A stretch of 64,000 bases of DNA from Gnetum montanum (Eukaryota > Streptophyta > Gnetopsida > Gnetales > Gnetaceae). Of this stretch, positions 32,010 to 45,022 are shown piece after piece. The notes below the pieces were generated by a model. The model had not been told where the DNA came from. It made no database searches and saw nothing but the letters and a program-made list of their open reading frames with translations. The stretch is taken from positions 4,958 to 68,957 of the forward strand of contig MNCI01035860.1 in the NCBI GenBank assembly GCA_015680685.1, written 5' to 3'. The position numbers and the translations under genes were made by a program. Within the stretch, counting starts at the first letter, position 1. Every line of letters begins with the position of its first letter.

Positions 32010-35000
32010 AATTTCGTAAAAGTGCCCAACTTCTCCCCATTTATGTTCTTAGACTAAGGGGTGGAAATTGGCAACGCTCATACTCCAATGTGTCTATGCC
32101 CTTGTTGTTGGCATGAGTTATTTCCTCAGCTTGTTACATGCATGTTGTTGGGCTGCTATCTTCATCAGCTGTCAACCACTGGGTATTCTCTTGTTGAGTG
32201 GTTGCTACATACAGGCACCTTTGAATGTTATCCTCTGGTGCACATCGGTTACATGCAAGAGATGTTAAATTTTGCATCATCCATGATTCCTGCATGTCCT
32301 CACCCTCTGAGTTACTATATGTGATGCATGAAACTTTCTTCTTCTTGATCTTTCCATAAATGTTTACCTTAGATATTTCCAAGGAAAGATCACGGATCTC
32401 TAGGCATGCATCTATTGTGCTTAACCATGCCCTTCAAATTATAATTGGGAATTCCCCTTTGTTGTTAACTTCTATCACCAAGAAATCAACTGGGTATGAC
32501 CCACCACACACAGTGGTAACTATGTCCTCCACCAATCCCAAGGGAATGGTGATGGATTGGTCAGCCAACTCTAGTTGAATATTTCTCTTCTTAAGTTGGG
32601 GTAGGTTCCAAGCCTGATACATTTCTCCTGAATTATGTTGACTCTGGAACCTAAGTCAAGAAGAGCCTTATGTGGTTTGTTCCCGATGACTTGGAGGTAG
32701 ATTAAGGGACTTCCAGGGTTAGATAGTTTCCTAGGAAGGTGGCCCACCTTGATCTAGTTGGTTATGGTATGTGTTAACATAACCATATGCATTAAGCTCT
32801 GTTGTTGGATGGAAGGGAGCTCTGAAGTCCTGTATGTTGGAGGAGCGTGCATAGACTAAACCGCTTGTTGTTGTGAGAGCTTGTCTGGGCTTTTGCTTCT
32901 GAAGAAAGGTCTTCTCTTTTTACGGTTGTCAGAACTAGCAGTGGGTTGAATGTTTACATCTCTCATAGCGTTACATTGCTATGGTTGAGTGGGGAGTTCC
33001 CCTTACATCATTGGAGTAGGAGGTATGGGAACTACTAATGGAAGAGAGGAGGATGGATTAGGAGGATGATATGGATGTGGAGTGTCTCCCGAAGGAGAAG
33101 GAGTCCTTGTAAAGTACTCCCGAACTTGGTAGTGATGTTGGGAAGTTGTGTGACCCATGGAGTCACTTGAAGAAATTGGCTGCTACATGTAGTATCCATA
33201 TGGATCTAGCTGCCGATAAGGGTATTGATGTCTAGGTGGTGGCATCCCCCATGACTGTGGGTATTGCCACTACTAATGTTGCCTGATGGGTTGTGGTGGA
33301 GTTACACTTGGATAGTACATCAAAGGTTGGTGGAACTACCTTGGGTTACCTTGGGGATAAGGTAACCTTTGGGGTGTCTACCTTCTATTGAGTCTCGAGT
33401 TGAGTGCATACACCCTAGACTCTTGTAGATGTAGATGATTGAACAACATCCCTTGGGATGGTCATATTGGCAAATCTCACATCCACTGTCATCGTCTGTG
33501 TCTGAATCCACAACCTCATCAGAGATAGTTATTTTCCCCTTACCCTTGTCACGTGCAGGGCCTAAATCCCTCTGCTTTTTCTTGCTCTTGTCACTACTTC
33601 GTTCCTCCTTAGACTCCTCTACAATCTTTAGCAAAGTTTCAATTTTACTGTCTAAGGAGCTCCATACTTCATCTACCTTAGCTGATAGTTCTATTGTTAG
33701 CTTTTAGAGTGGCAAGGTTTTTCTGTTCACCAACTCTTCAAGTGGTGACTCATCCTCTTCATCGCAAAATCTCACACCCTTCTTTCGAAGAGAGGGATCA
33801 CAGTTATATTCTTCCGTGCTCTCCCTTTTTCATAGCTCCCCTTCTTCTTTGGCTACTGATTCCAACAATCAATGAATCTCATGGGATCTATGTTTTGATA
33901 ATCTCCCTTAGGCATGAGTCCCAAGGGTTCTCCTAGTTTCATACCTTAGCCCATCTACGATGTGGCGAAGTTGATCCCGTTGTGCATAACCATGGCCCGG
34001 GCAATGATGTAACAATGCGTAGTAGTGGCCCATAGTAGCATCCAAGGGTTCATGAGTACCTTGCATCCATCCTTGGATCTTCTTACGCAAGTTGAACACT
34101 CTGGAGTACGTTTGATATTTATCGTTGAAGAGTTCTAATATCGTACTCCACCTCCTAATGGTTTCCAGTTCTAAGGACCGATACCAACTCTTTGCTTCCT
34201 TTATGAGTGTTCTGGGAAACAACTTAAGTTTCTACCACTCATTCTCTATGTTTTGCAAGGTGTAGGCATCGTGGAATGCCTGTAAATGATTTTGTGGATC
34301 CGCATTCTATCCCCCTTTGAAGCGTGGGATGTTGTTCATGTCTAAGCGCTTGATCTGGCTATCTCTTTGATGCCTTGTCGGTATTCTCACTACCTCCATT
34401 ATATCTAACATACTTTGGGTTGCAAGTAGGGGCTCATCATGATCTTCTCATTCATGACGTCTATGGTGTTTACGTTGTTCCCTATTTTCCCATCGTTCAT
34501 TCCCTTGTCCTCGCTCTCGACTCTCTTGTCGAGGTCTCTCATTTTGCCTACCTCTATCCTCACCGTTATGCTCTCTATGACTATGACCAAAGGTGGAAGG
34601 AGAGGGCAAATGATGTGAAGAAGGGGAAGAAGAATGATAACCATCACCATGATGATGTTTCTTACCTTCTCTTTTGTTGCTACGGCCCCAATCGTGATGA
34701 TGATCCAAGTGCCCTTCCTTGTTATGTGTTGTTGTTCCCTCAGTGAACAGTTGGCATTCATGGGGATTAGAACCAGGGTTTTGTATCATGGATTGTAGGT
34801 TCTGATAACCCACCTCCTCACTATCTTTAGGAGGGAGAACATCATTTGATAGAGAACCTATTATAAGTGGTTCACCATCTCCGATTTCACTTATGACATG
34901 CGGAACCCCTTTACCCTTCAACAGTGTATGGTGGCTCTCCTGTCTTGAGTCCCTTATATGTTGTGCAAATGTGGGATGGTAATCCCTTGTGTCAAAGTCA

Positions 35001-35299
35001 CCTATAACATATTCAACATAGAGTTGTGTCATACCGATCTGTGCAAGAGCACGAAGGAGCATTTTTGGGATTGACCGATCTGGAGGTAACACTATGTTAC
35101 CTTGCAAGTCTCTCCATCGCAGCTATTTGTCTTGATGGAGGATAAAGGTAAAATCTGGTATGTACTCATCAGGATGAGTATATACTACCTGATGTTGTTG
35201 AAGAACTGGTTGATTTTGGTTATGTGTTTTAGATTGCCGATTGTTTCTTGTATTATCCCTAGGTGGTGTAATGCTCTTGTGAGAAGAAGAAGAAGACAT
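32010..35299 (-). pseudogene. gag-protease of element C, broken
   Basis: Starts MSSSSSHKS at 35299. The region 35107-34448 is open for 219 codons (IVLPPDRSIPKMLLRALAQ, then a His/Ser-rich and an Arg/Glu/Ser-rich stretch, ERPRQESRERGQGNER). The retrotrans_gag domain is at 34222-33908 (FPRTLIKEAKSWYRSLE, HEPLDATMGHYYALLHHC). An E/K-rich helix and the knuckle-like CEICQYDHPKGCC follow (about 33480-33440). Protease is at about 32800-32330; its active-site block near 32650 reads LLDLGS, so the Ser is changed to Leu. After protease the frame runs into the deletion junction. Confidence 0.85.
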
Positions 35300-35423
35300 T
35301 GTGTCTTCTCAGTGTGCTATTTAACCGTTATATAAATTTTTTGTTTAATTAACCCTAAGGTTCTTTTAAGCTCCAAACTATGTGAGTGAGCTCCTATGTT
35401 CTACTTAGTGCACAAACACTTAG

Positions 35424-35441
35424 TCCCCGGCAACGGCACCA
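35424..35441 (-). other. Primer binding site, tRNA-Asp (element C)
   Basis: The plus strand reads TCCCCGGCAACGGCACCA. It is identical to the 3' end of plant tRNA-Asp(GUC) (TCCCCGGCAACGGCGCCA) at 17 of 18 positions. It lies one base from the LTR at 35443. Confidence 0.93.
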
Positions 35442-35442
35442 A

Positions 35443-36222
35443 TGATGAGTGGCGAGATACCCCTACACTCAACCATATAAAGACGAGCAGAGCATGTGCG
35501 ATCCGGTTGAACTCCATAGACTAAGTGCCTACATGCCTCATAGAACACTTAGGGTTAATCATTCGGTGTCTTCCCAAACTTACTTGTACTTGTCACAGTT
35601 GTATGGTTAAGTAAGTCTGAGGTATATGATTTTTATATCTTTTCTCTTTTATCTCCTATGCCATTGAGGTGAAGGGTTGAAGAGACTAATTAACTAACTT
35701 TAACTAACTAACTAAGTTTGAATTAACCTAGCATCAGCATCAATTCCCACTTACCGTTCACACCCTGAACCAATGCAACCTTGGTTACCAAACACTAGTC
35801 ATTGCTGGGATTACCAAGCGTAACGCACATGCTCGAAGCGGTCGTACTGAGGCACTTAACTAGGAGAGAAGGGTTGAGAGAGATTTAATAACTATTAAAG
35901 CGATTAAATGATAAACAATAAATAACAGTAAATAAAATCCTATTTAGCCTATTCCATGTATTGCAAGGTTTATCCAAGAAGTTCATCTTTATTGTCGTAC
36001 ACAAACATGTGTTCAGGTACAATATTTGCTTGAATAAAGATTCGTTCACTTTGGAGTTCCTATTATGGGCACATGGAAAATATTCTATCTCTGGAGGGAT
36101 CAAACTGCCATATTTTTGCTATGGTCTAAGCCTAGGATGAGAAACAAGGAAGAGCTGCCTCTTATTTATAGATTTGATGGCACACCGCGATATCGCAGCC
36201 CATGCGATATCGCATCCCATCA
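35443..36222 (-). repeat. Element C 5' LTR
   Basis: 780 bp with TGATGAG and CCATCA ends. It has fewer GATATC dyads than its partner (two, 36187-36215). TTATTTATA is at 36161. Confidence 0.94.
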
Positions 36223-37740
36223 ACATCCAAACCTTCATTTGATAGCTTAAAGAGAGAGAGAGAAAATAAAATGAGATGTGTTCCTACCGATGTCAAAAAT
36301 GTGCACACTATTGTTCATCCATGGCCACATGACTAAGCTTGTTCCTTATGTGTAAATGCTCTTGCTCCAGTCCATCTTGTGTGCTCCCTCCTATCTTAGT
36401 CCATTGTTCATGTGATCACCATTTGCACACACAACATAATCACGAATTAGCAAGGATAGATAAGATATAATGTAGTTGATACCTTTCCTCAATATAAAGC
36501 ACATTAGCTAGGTTGTGGGTATGAAAAATACTAATTACTACACAAGGTGTAGGGGTGAGATAAGTAATGGAATGGAAAAATTTGTGATAGGCCCCCATGA
36601 CTAAGAGCAAACCTCTGATAGCAACAGGATCGAAAACAAAAGAAAAAGGAAGATAAGAGAAATAACAACAATGAAGCCAATAAAAATGCATAGAAGGGAA
36701 GAGAAAAACAAAAATGGATGTCATGGATGGGGTGAAACAAGAAATAGTTGATTGCAAAATATGTTTAAGGGAAAGAACTAAACAATTACACCAAAAAATG
36801 CCAATGGGTCCTCCCCAAAGCAAGCTCATGCCCTTTATGCCTTGACAAACCCACAAACTAAAGAGTCCATATGTGACTTAATAAAATTCAGTCTAAATCT
36901 AGATTAAAACTAACCACATCCAATGACCTTGCATCAACACACTTGACCAATCCATCCTCCTGAAGCAACAAGAATGCTTCCACAGAGCAACCACCATACC
37001 AAAAAGAGAAGAATAGAGAAGCAGAAAGTGAGAAAGGGCCTTAGTTAGAGGGAACCTTCAGGCATGGGTAACATGTCTTTATAGTGCCATAACCAGTGCT
37101 TGTAGCCCATGTTCCTTTATTATGTCTAAGGGGTGTGCTTTGAATTTCCACCATTTTTTTATGGGAACCACACCATGCAAAGACTTATTTGACTAGGTCA
37201 ACTTCTTGGTGGTGTTCGACAGTGGAATGGCAGAAAACCTATGAAAAACATCCCAAGTACCCAAGAGAATAGCCAGCAAAAATGCATCGAATCCCCTTAA
37301 AGTCATACCCTTTTCAATCCATTTAAATCTTTCCTTGGTTTGAAGAATACCAAACCACAAATTCATTAATAGGTTTGATTAAAACAAGGGACAGTACATT
37401 TCCAAAACAAAGGGAGATCATAGAGTTGAATGGATGACTGAATGACATGGACTCATTGCCCATTTTATCAAAAGAAACCATATCTTAGCATCAACATTAA
37501 AAGTCAAAGGTAAAAACTAAACATTAGCAATCAACACCATTATAGTACAACCCATCATCATGAGCACTTATTATGTGATGAGTGAGAATAAATCAAAAAA
37601 AATGTAACAGAGAAAGAAATAGTAAAAATGTTAATAATGGTGTAAAACAAAAAAAAAGTAAAAATGAAAAACATGTAAAACAAAAATGTGTAAAAAAAAG
37701 ACAAAAGAAAATAAGGGCTTAGAATAATTAGCATTGGTTG
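36223..37740 (-). other. Element B 3' noncoding region, pol-proximal part
   Basis: Continues from 29059 across element C. It includes a decayed copy of the acceptor-like site and small ORF (36440-36290, CAG changed to CAA), a PPT-like motif at 36592-36605 and about three units of the TTTTGTTTTACA repeat (37645-37700). Confidence 0.7.
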
Positions 37741-37749
37741 CCATCTCCC

Positions 37750-39110
37750 CCATGATTGAGTTGGAAGGAGGAGATTTGAAATAATGAGCAGGGTTGTCCA
37801 TCAATAGAGGTAGTGTTAGTAGTCATCGTTTTAGGCTCATGGAAAGGTTTGATTTGTTGGATGTTGACCAATAATTTCTTATCCGGACTTCCAGGTTTAT
37901 AGATCATCATGGCCCCTGAAGAAAAAGTTTCATGAATGATATAAGGTCCTTCCCACAGCATTTGAAATTTAGTTTTTTGTGGCACATGTGTGGGATTCCA
38001 ATAAAGAACCCTATCTCCTAGTTGGTATTTGAATTTTCTAATTCTTAGGTCATGACATTGTTTGTTGAAGGCCTTGTGTAGTTCATTGGATGGTAGGATG
38101 GCTAATTAGTTTTTATCTAGCAAGTTAAGATTCATTAATCATTCTTTCTATGCTAGACTAAGGTCAAGGTTAAGGTCACATGCTATAGATAGTGTATGGA
38201 GCTCAGCTTGGATAAGAAGTATTAGAATTTTACTGTACACTAACTCATCAAGAGAATAGCCTATAGGGAGTTTCCATGTGGAGAGGTAGGCCCAAAGAGC
38301 ATCTTTTAGTTTGGTGCTCCAGTCTCACCTATATTTTCTAATGGTTCATGTCAAAATTTTTGTGATTTCCCTATTGGTGACTTTGGCTTGACCATTCGCT
38401 TGAGGGTGATATGGTGTAGTTAGTTTATGCTCAACTCCTAAGCGTTGCATCAACTTCTGAAAAGTCGCACCTATAAAATATGTACCATTATCAGAAATAA
38501 GTGCATGAGGCACACCAAACCTGTTTATGATTTGCTGTTGAACAAATCATGCAGCGGTAAATGATGTACAATCGGTAATAGCGGTTGCTTCTGCTCATTT
38601 TGTAAAGTGATTAACAACAACAACAACATATGCTTTTCCATTGGACATTGGTGTAATAGGCACCATGAAATCAATACCCCATATGTCTAAGGGTTCTAAG
38701 GATTGAATCCATTGTTGTGGATCCTCCATTCTAGAAATCATTTTTCCATCATGTTGGCAGCGCTCACAAGACTGGACAAACTGATGTACATCTTGAAATA
38801 ATGTAGGCTAATAATATCCTACAAGAAATATTTTAATGGTTGTTCGTCTCCTAGCATAATAACCCCCACAAGGGCTCCCATGAGCATCTTGGAGAACTTA
38901 CAATTGATCTGTGTCGAGAAAAAACCATCAAACCAAGCCATTGAAACACACCTTGTAAAGGTGTTCATCGATTTCCATGAAATGTTTGACTTAGTGGAGA
39001 AACTATTATTTCTTTCTAACGTCCAACCCTTATGGTGTTTCTTGTGTGAGAAGATAAGTAAGAATGCTACTATACCAATTTGTATCTGTGGGTGATTGAT
39101 TGTTTATTAC
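37750..39110 (-). pseudogene. Integrase of element B, broken
   Basis: Blocks on the minus strand: CERCQHDGKM (about 38775, the Cys pair of the N-terminal zinc domain), WGIDFMVPI (38690, first catalytic Asp), ISDNGTYF (38495, second Asp), TTPYHPQANGQA and TNREI (38420-38365, catalytic Glu). The C-terminal part is YQLGDRVLYWNP and an open 85-codon end (37985-37728) with LLVNIQQIKPFHEP. The enzyme inserts the element DNA into the host genome. There are several stops. This is the only integrase core in the four related elements. Confidence 0.9.
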
Positions 39111-39149
39111 ACCTACAAAGAGGAGTTCATCAGGGAAGTGATTAGAAAT

Positions 39150-39480
39150 TGGGTATTCTTCCTTTTTATTGTCCTATCACAACCGAGATAAATGATCGAC
39201 AACAACATTCTTAGTGCCTTTACAATCTACTATCATGAGATCGAACTCTTGCAAGATCACAAGCCATTGTATGATGTGAGGGCTCACCGTTGGTTTATTC
39301 ATAAGGAACCAAATCACACTATGATCTGTGTGTACAAATACCTTATAGCCTAATACATAGTACCTAAATTTCTCTACTGCAAACACCATGGCCATTAACT
39401 CTTTTTCTGTTGTGGTATAGTTAAGTTGTGCACCAGCAATGCTTCGACTTGCACAATGAATGTAATAGGGATGTTTTTGG
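39150..39480 (-). pseudogene. RNase H of element B
   Basis: The minus-strand 39395-39177 open frame reads MAMVFAVEKFRYYVLG (preceded by the YxxTEKE-type block), VHTDHSVIWFL and VVDHLSRL. This is the standard gypsy RNase H with Asp in TDH and the DHLSRL end. It lies directly between RT and integrase. Confidence 0.88.
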
Positions 39481-39489
39481 TCATCTAAC

Positions 39490-40560
39490 TATGTAAGTAT
39501 TGCTCCTAAAGCAAAATTGGATGTGTCATTCATTTTATGGAATGGTCTAGATCAGCAGGAACTTGTAGAATGGGTGTTTCTATGAGCTTCTACTTCAAGG
39601 TTTGGAAAGCTAGCTCACATTCCCTGGTCCATTCAAAGGGTACATCCTTTTTCATTAACTCTACCAATGGTTTTACAATCTTAGAAAAGTTCTCAATGAA
39701 ATGTATATAATAGCCAGTATGTCCAAGGAATGATCAAACATCTTTTACAGTTTTACGTTGACGAGTGATTCCTTGGATAACTTTAATTTTTTTAGGATCT
39801 ACCTCTATCCCTATCTTTGAAGTTTCATGCCCTAATACAATGCCCTCTTGGACCATTAAGTGGCTTTTCTACCAATTCAGCCTTAGGTTGGTTTCAACAC
39901 ATTGTTTCAGCACTTGCTCTAATCGGTCCAATGCTTGTTCAAAGTCTGCTCCATAGGTGGAGAAATCATCCATAAAAACCTCCACACCATTTCCTATTTG
40001 CTACTGAAATATACTAAGAACCAAACATTGAAATGTTGCTAGAGCATTGCATAAGCCAAACATCATCTGCTTGTATGTAAATGTTCCCCAAGGACTTGTG
40101 AATGTAGTTTTGACTTGGTCTTCTAGTGCTATTTGGATTTGATTGTACCCACAGTAACCATCTAAAAAGCTATAATAACAATGCCTTGTAATGGTATCTA
40201 ATACTTGGTCAACAAATGGAAATGGAAAATGATCTTTAAATTTTACCATGTTTAAAAGCCTAAATTCTATACACATCCTCCATTTACCACCTTTTTTAGG
40301 TACAATGATTAATGGACTAACCCATTTACTATCAGCAATAGGGTAGATGAACTCAACCTTCAAAAGTTATACAATTTCTTCCTTAACTACTTACTTAAGC
40401 TTTGGATTTAGTTGTCTTTACGGTTGTCATTGAGGCTTCATGGAGGGGTTAGTGTAAATTCTATGTTGGCATATCCTAGGATCTATTTCAGTTAATTTGG
40501 AATATGAGTAGGCAAAGGCTTTCACCATTTTTTTACCATCTTCAGCAGTCTTTCCTTTTG
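39490..40560 (-). pseudogene. Reverse transcriptase of element B, Athila-like
   Basis: An open frame of 120 codons (40363-40001) carries SKWVSPLIIVPKKGGKWRM, KDHFPFPFVDQ, YSFLDGYCGYNQI and FGLCNALATFQ. The catalytic block follows at 39984-39962, VEVFMDDFS. The combination SxWVSP, PKKGG, DHFPLPFxDQ and VFMDDFS is characteristic of the Athila branch of Ty3/gypsy elements. Stops occur upstream (40380-40500) and in the connection region. Confidence 0.92.
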
Positions 40561-40689
40561 TTGAGGAGCAAGCTTAGCATTAATGATTACCAATTTTCCA
40601 TTCTTGAGAAATGCATACTCCATCTAGGTGGGCAACGATTTTAATTTAAGGAGCTTCTTAAACTTGTCAAGGATTTCCAACTTCTCCCA

Positions 40690-41449
40690 GTTGATATCTT
40701 CGATGTTAGTACTTAGAAGTTGGCGATGGACTTGTTCTAATGCATCTATGCTATCAATATAAGCACAATTCAAGCTCTCTGCTAGTCCCATGCATAAAGT
40801 TGAATTGCTCTCTAGGTCAGCTGTCAGCCACTATGTGCTTTCCTGTCTTGTGGCTGCTGCATACAAGCATCTTTGTATGTTAGATACTTGTGCACACTAG
40901 TTGCATGCAGGAAATGTTGAGCATTGTACAAACCAAGACTTCTGCACACAGTTTTCACCCTGTGTCACTGTATGCGATGCATGAAACTTTCTTGTTCTTG
41001 ATCTTCCCAAACATATTTTCTTTTGATATCTCTAGGAAAAGATCATGTACTCCTAGGTGCACGTCAATCGTACTTAGTCATGCTCTTCCCATTATGATTG
41101 GGAAGTCCCCCTTACAATTGTTGAGTTGGATCACTAGGAAATCAGCTTGATATGACCACCCACAAATAGTGGTGAAAATATCCCCCACTAGTCTCAATGG
41201 AATAGTGATGGACTGGTTGGCCAACTCTAAATGAATGTTACTCTTCTTTAGTGGAGGTAGGTTCCAGGCTTTATACATTTCTTGGGAGATCAAATTAACA
41301 CCAAAACCTGAATCCAAAAGAGCTTTATAAGGCTTGTTTCTAGTAATTTGCAAATGAATAAGAGGACTTCCAAGATCAGAGAATTTCCTAGGAAGATGGC
41401 CAGCTTTAATCCAATCAATGATGGCGTGAGTTAACATGATAGTGTGCAT
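40690..41449 (-). pseudogene. Protease region of element B
   Basis: The first 124 codons (41449-41078) are open. They contain KALLDSGFGVNLISQEMY, with the Asp-Ser-Gly of a retropepsin active site, and LELANQSI then GDFPIIMGRA. After a stop the frame continues DLFLEISKEN to about 40960, then toward NWEKLEILDKFKK near 40690. This is the point where A, C and D are deleted. Confidence 0.85.
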
Positions 41450-43974
41450 TGAGTGTGATTGTTAGTTTGAAGGAAGCTCCAAAGATTCAAACGATGATGA
41501 GGTGTTTGGATAATTAGCTACTTGTGGTTGTAAGGACTTGGTTAGACTATTGGTTCTAAAGAAAAGTCTCCTCTTTGATCAGTTATCCGAACCAATAGTA
41601 GGTTGAAGATTGATAGCCCTTGTAGTGTTACGTTGCTGTGAATGGGCAGGAAGCTCACCATGCATAGTTGGAGTAGGTGGTAATGGAGCTAAGGGTGGAA
41701 GAGATGCAAACAAATGAGAATGGTAGTGCATATGTGAAGCATCACCCCTAAAAGAAGAAAAAATTTTATAGTACTCAGGATTCTAGTAGTGAGGTTGAAG
41801 AGCGTCGTGACTAGTAGAGTCACATGGAGAGATTGGTTATTGAACATAATACCCATATGGGTCAAGTTGATAGTAAGGGTACTGTTGATGTGGTAATGGA
41901 ATTCCCCATGATTGTGGGTGTTTCCACTATTGATACTGCTCATTCAGTTGTGGTGGAGCTCCACTCGGATAATATGTTAAGGGTTGGTGAAACTCCCTTG
42001 GGTTACCTTGAGGATAAGATAACTTTCTAGGTGTTTGTCATCTGTTTAATTATGAGATTAGTGCATACATCCTAGACTCTTGCAAATGTGACACTACTAC
42101 ACAACATCCCTTAGGATGGTCATATTGGAAAATCTCACATTTGCCATCATTGTCTATATCTGAATCCACAACCTCTTCAATGATGGCAACCTTGCCCTTA
42201 CCCTTGTTACATGCATACTCAACTTCTTTCTTTTTCCTTCTCTCTCGATCACTACTTTGTTCTCTAGACTCCTCTACTATTTTTAGGATAATTTAAAATT
42301 TGTCATCTAGGGAGTTCCACATTTGATCCACCTTTGCCGATACTTCTAATGAAAATTTTTAAATGGGCAAAGTCTTTCTATTCATCATCTCTTTAAGTGA
42401 TGACTCTTCTTCATCTTCACAAAATCTAATTTCCTTCTTTTCAAGGGAAGGATCTCTATTGTACTGCTCCACACTTTCTCTTTTCCTCAACTCATCTTCC
42501 TCCTTGAAAACTTGCTCCAAAAATCTTTGTATTTGATGGGCTTTGAGCTCATATAGCCTTCCTTGGGCATAAGTCCCAAGGGTTCTTCATGTTTCATTCC
42601 TAAGCCCATCTACAAGATGGCGTAGTTGTTCCTTTTGTGAGTAACCATGGCCAGGGAAATGATGTAATAATGAATAATATCAACCAATGGTAGCATCCAA
42701 GGGTTCGTGTCCTCCTTGTTTCCATCCTTGGATATGCTTACACAGGTTGGACACTCAGGACTACGTTTGATACTTATCATTGAAAAGCTCCAACATGTTA
42801 CTCCATCGACAAATGGATTCTAGTTCTAAGGACTAGTACCAGCTTTCTGCTTCCTTGATCAGTGTTTGTGGAAATAACTTTAGCTTTTTCTACTCATTTT
42901 CTATATTCTGCAATGCACATGCATCATAGAATGCTTGTAAATGATTTTGAGGATCAGCATTGTATCCCCCTTCAAATCAAGGGATGTTATTCATGTCTAG
43001 TCTTTTGATCCTACTATCTTTCTAGTGCCTTATTGGAATCCTAATAGCTTCTACTATATTTAACATACTTCGAGTGGCCAGTAGGGGTTCATTGTGATCA
43101 TGCTACCTATGGCATCTATGATGCCTATGTTATTCCCTACTTTCCCTTCTTTCATGATGTGTCTCTCTGCAATGCCCTCACCTCCTTTCTCTACTATTTT
43201 GTTAGTAATTTCTATTTCGCCTACCATTTTCCTCATGGTCTCACCCTCTACAACTACATTCAAATCTCAAAGGAGAGGAGAAAGAAGATGATGAAGGTGA
43301 AGAGGAAGAAGGACTGGACCATGTCAGCACTTGCCACCTTCTCTTCAATGGTTACGGCCTTGATCACGATTATGATCATGATGTCCGTCATTATCATGCA
43401 TTCGTGTTCCTTTTCTAGACTCTTTATGTCCATTGGTACCAAAACATAGGTTATGAATAATTGAGTAAATATTTTGATACCCAACTCCTTGACCAAAGTC
43501 AAAGAGAGGAACATCATTTTGTGGAAAATCTCCCGAGACAAGTCCACCACTATCATTTTTACCTAGGACATACGAGACATCCTGAGACCACTTCCCCTTC
43601 ATGGATTCATAATGTCTCTCCTATTGTAGATCTCTATGGCGTTGTGCCTCTGTGGATCATTAATCCCTTAAATCTTATTCCTACACAACATAATCTAACT
43701 GTAAGTGTTGCATACCAATTCATGTGAGAGCACGAAGAAGCATGCCTAGGATTGAGCAATTGGGAGGTAACACTATGTTACCTTCTAAATCATATCATCA
43801 CAGTTGTTCATCCTAGTGGAGAATAAAGATAAATTCTAGTATATACTCATCAGGATGAGCATATACCATGTAAAACTATTGGGGCACTGGCAGATCATCT
43901 TGTGCACCTTGCCTCTGATTATTCATGGTATCATACCTAGTGGGTGAAGCACTCTCATAAGAAGAAGGAGACAT
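41450..43974 (-). pseudogene. gag of element B, broken
   Basis: ATG at 43974 (MSPSSYESASPTRYD). It has the same layout as in A and C: N-terminal domain with VLPPN and MLLRAL, basic His/Asp/Arg-rich linker, retrotrans_gag domain (about 42890-42560), E/K-rich helix, knuckle-like Cys/His block near 42130, and a Pro/Gln-rich tail (41940-41690). Many stops and frameshifts. It is more decayed than its own RT. Confidence 0.82.
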
Positions 43975-44091
43975 GATTGATTACTCAATGTGTGATACTC
44001 TTTTTCGGTGATTGTAGGATAGTTAACCTTAATGGTTCATTCCAACGATGTAAGGATTTCCTAAGTTCTAATTAGTGCACAAACAATAAAA

Positions 44092-44109
44092 TCCTCGACA
44101 ACGGTGCCA
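44092..44109 (-). other. Primer binding site, tRNA-Asp type (element B)
   Basis: The plus strand reads TCCTCGACAACGGTGCCA, three transitions away from the tRNA-Asp(GUC) 3' end. It is one base from the LTR at 44111. Confidence 0.85.
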
Positions 44110-44110
44110 A

Positions 44111-44972
44111 TGATGAGTGGCAAGGTACCCCTACACCCAACCATAGGAATACAAGCATTTACATGTGATTCGTTCAAACTTTGAGGATTAAGTGCTTATG
44201 CACCTACACAAAACAATGATGAGTTATGCAATTGTTGTCTTCCTAAGCTTACTAGTAAGGCACATTTGTATGGTTAAGTAAACTCGAGGTATATGATTTT
44301 TTTATGTTTTTTATATTTTATCTTGGTCTCCTAAGTGTGTGAAATGAAAATATTTAGTTAACTAATGGGTTTTTGTAACTCTAATGTTGATCGAATCCTA
44401 ACACCAGCATTTGTTCCCACTTTCCAGACACATCCAAAACTAGTGTAATACTACTGGGATTACCAAACGCTAGTCATTACTAGGTTACCAAGTGTTCCAT
44501 TTATGCTCAAAGTGGTTGTGCTGAGTGTGCCAATTCATTGCTAATTAATAATTCTAAAGAAATAACATTGATTAACTAATGAGAGAATCAAATAATAGTA
44601 ACTAACATTAAATACAATAGTTAAGCTATTCTGAATATTGCAAGTTTTATCACAAATTGCATCTTTATTTCCAAACACAAGGTGTGCTTAGGTACACAAT
44701 GCTCAAATTAAGATCCATTCACTCTATGACTCCTACTATGGGCACTCAAAAATAATTCTAACTCTGGAAGAGAAACACTGCAAGATTTTGGTTAAGGGAT
44801 TGAAAAATACTATCCAAAACCAAGCGCCCCTATCCCTTATTCATAGGCAACGTGACAAGCTTGTACATCGTGTATTCGATGTCACTTCGCCAATTCAATA
44901 TCGCATATCCAATATCAAGGGTCCAATATTGGGGGTCCGATATCATGGGGTCCCTTATTTGGTGACTCATGA
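44111..44972 (-). repeat. Element B 5' LTR
   Basis: 862 bp, TGATGAG...CTCATGA (last CA changed to GA). Several AATATC/GATATC blocks lie near the outer end (44898-44945). Confidence 0.92.
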
Positions 44973-45022
44973 ATATGGCTAGGCATATAGACTGCATCAT
45001 CAACAACCTCTGATGGACATGA

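Larger units (their letters stand above)
29060..36222 (-). mobile_element. Ty3/gypsy (Athila-like) element C, gag-protease only, nested in B
   Basis: LTRs 29060-29866 and 35443-36222; perfect target duplication ACATC at 29055-29059 and 36223-36227. The internal region has a well-kept tRNA-Asp PBS, gag and protease, then jumps straight to the 3' noncoding region. There is no RT, RNase H or integrase. Length is 7163 bp. It inserted into the 3' noncoding region of element B. The deletion junction (near 32010) matches that of element D and not that of A. Confidence 0.94.
28031..44972 (-). mobile_element. Ty3/gypsy (Athila-like) element B, with full pol, split by element C
   Basis: LTRs 28031-28865 and 44111-44972; target duplication ACATG at 28026-28030 and ATATG at 44973-44977 (one transition). 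Without element C and one copy of its target duplication, B is about 9.8 kb. It carries gag, protease, RT, RNase H and integrase in gypsy order, plus a 3' noncoding region. All genes contain stops. It inserted into pararetrovirus copy 3 just after RNase H. Its LTRs differ clearly from those of A, C and D except at the ends and in the overall plan. Confidence 0.92.
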
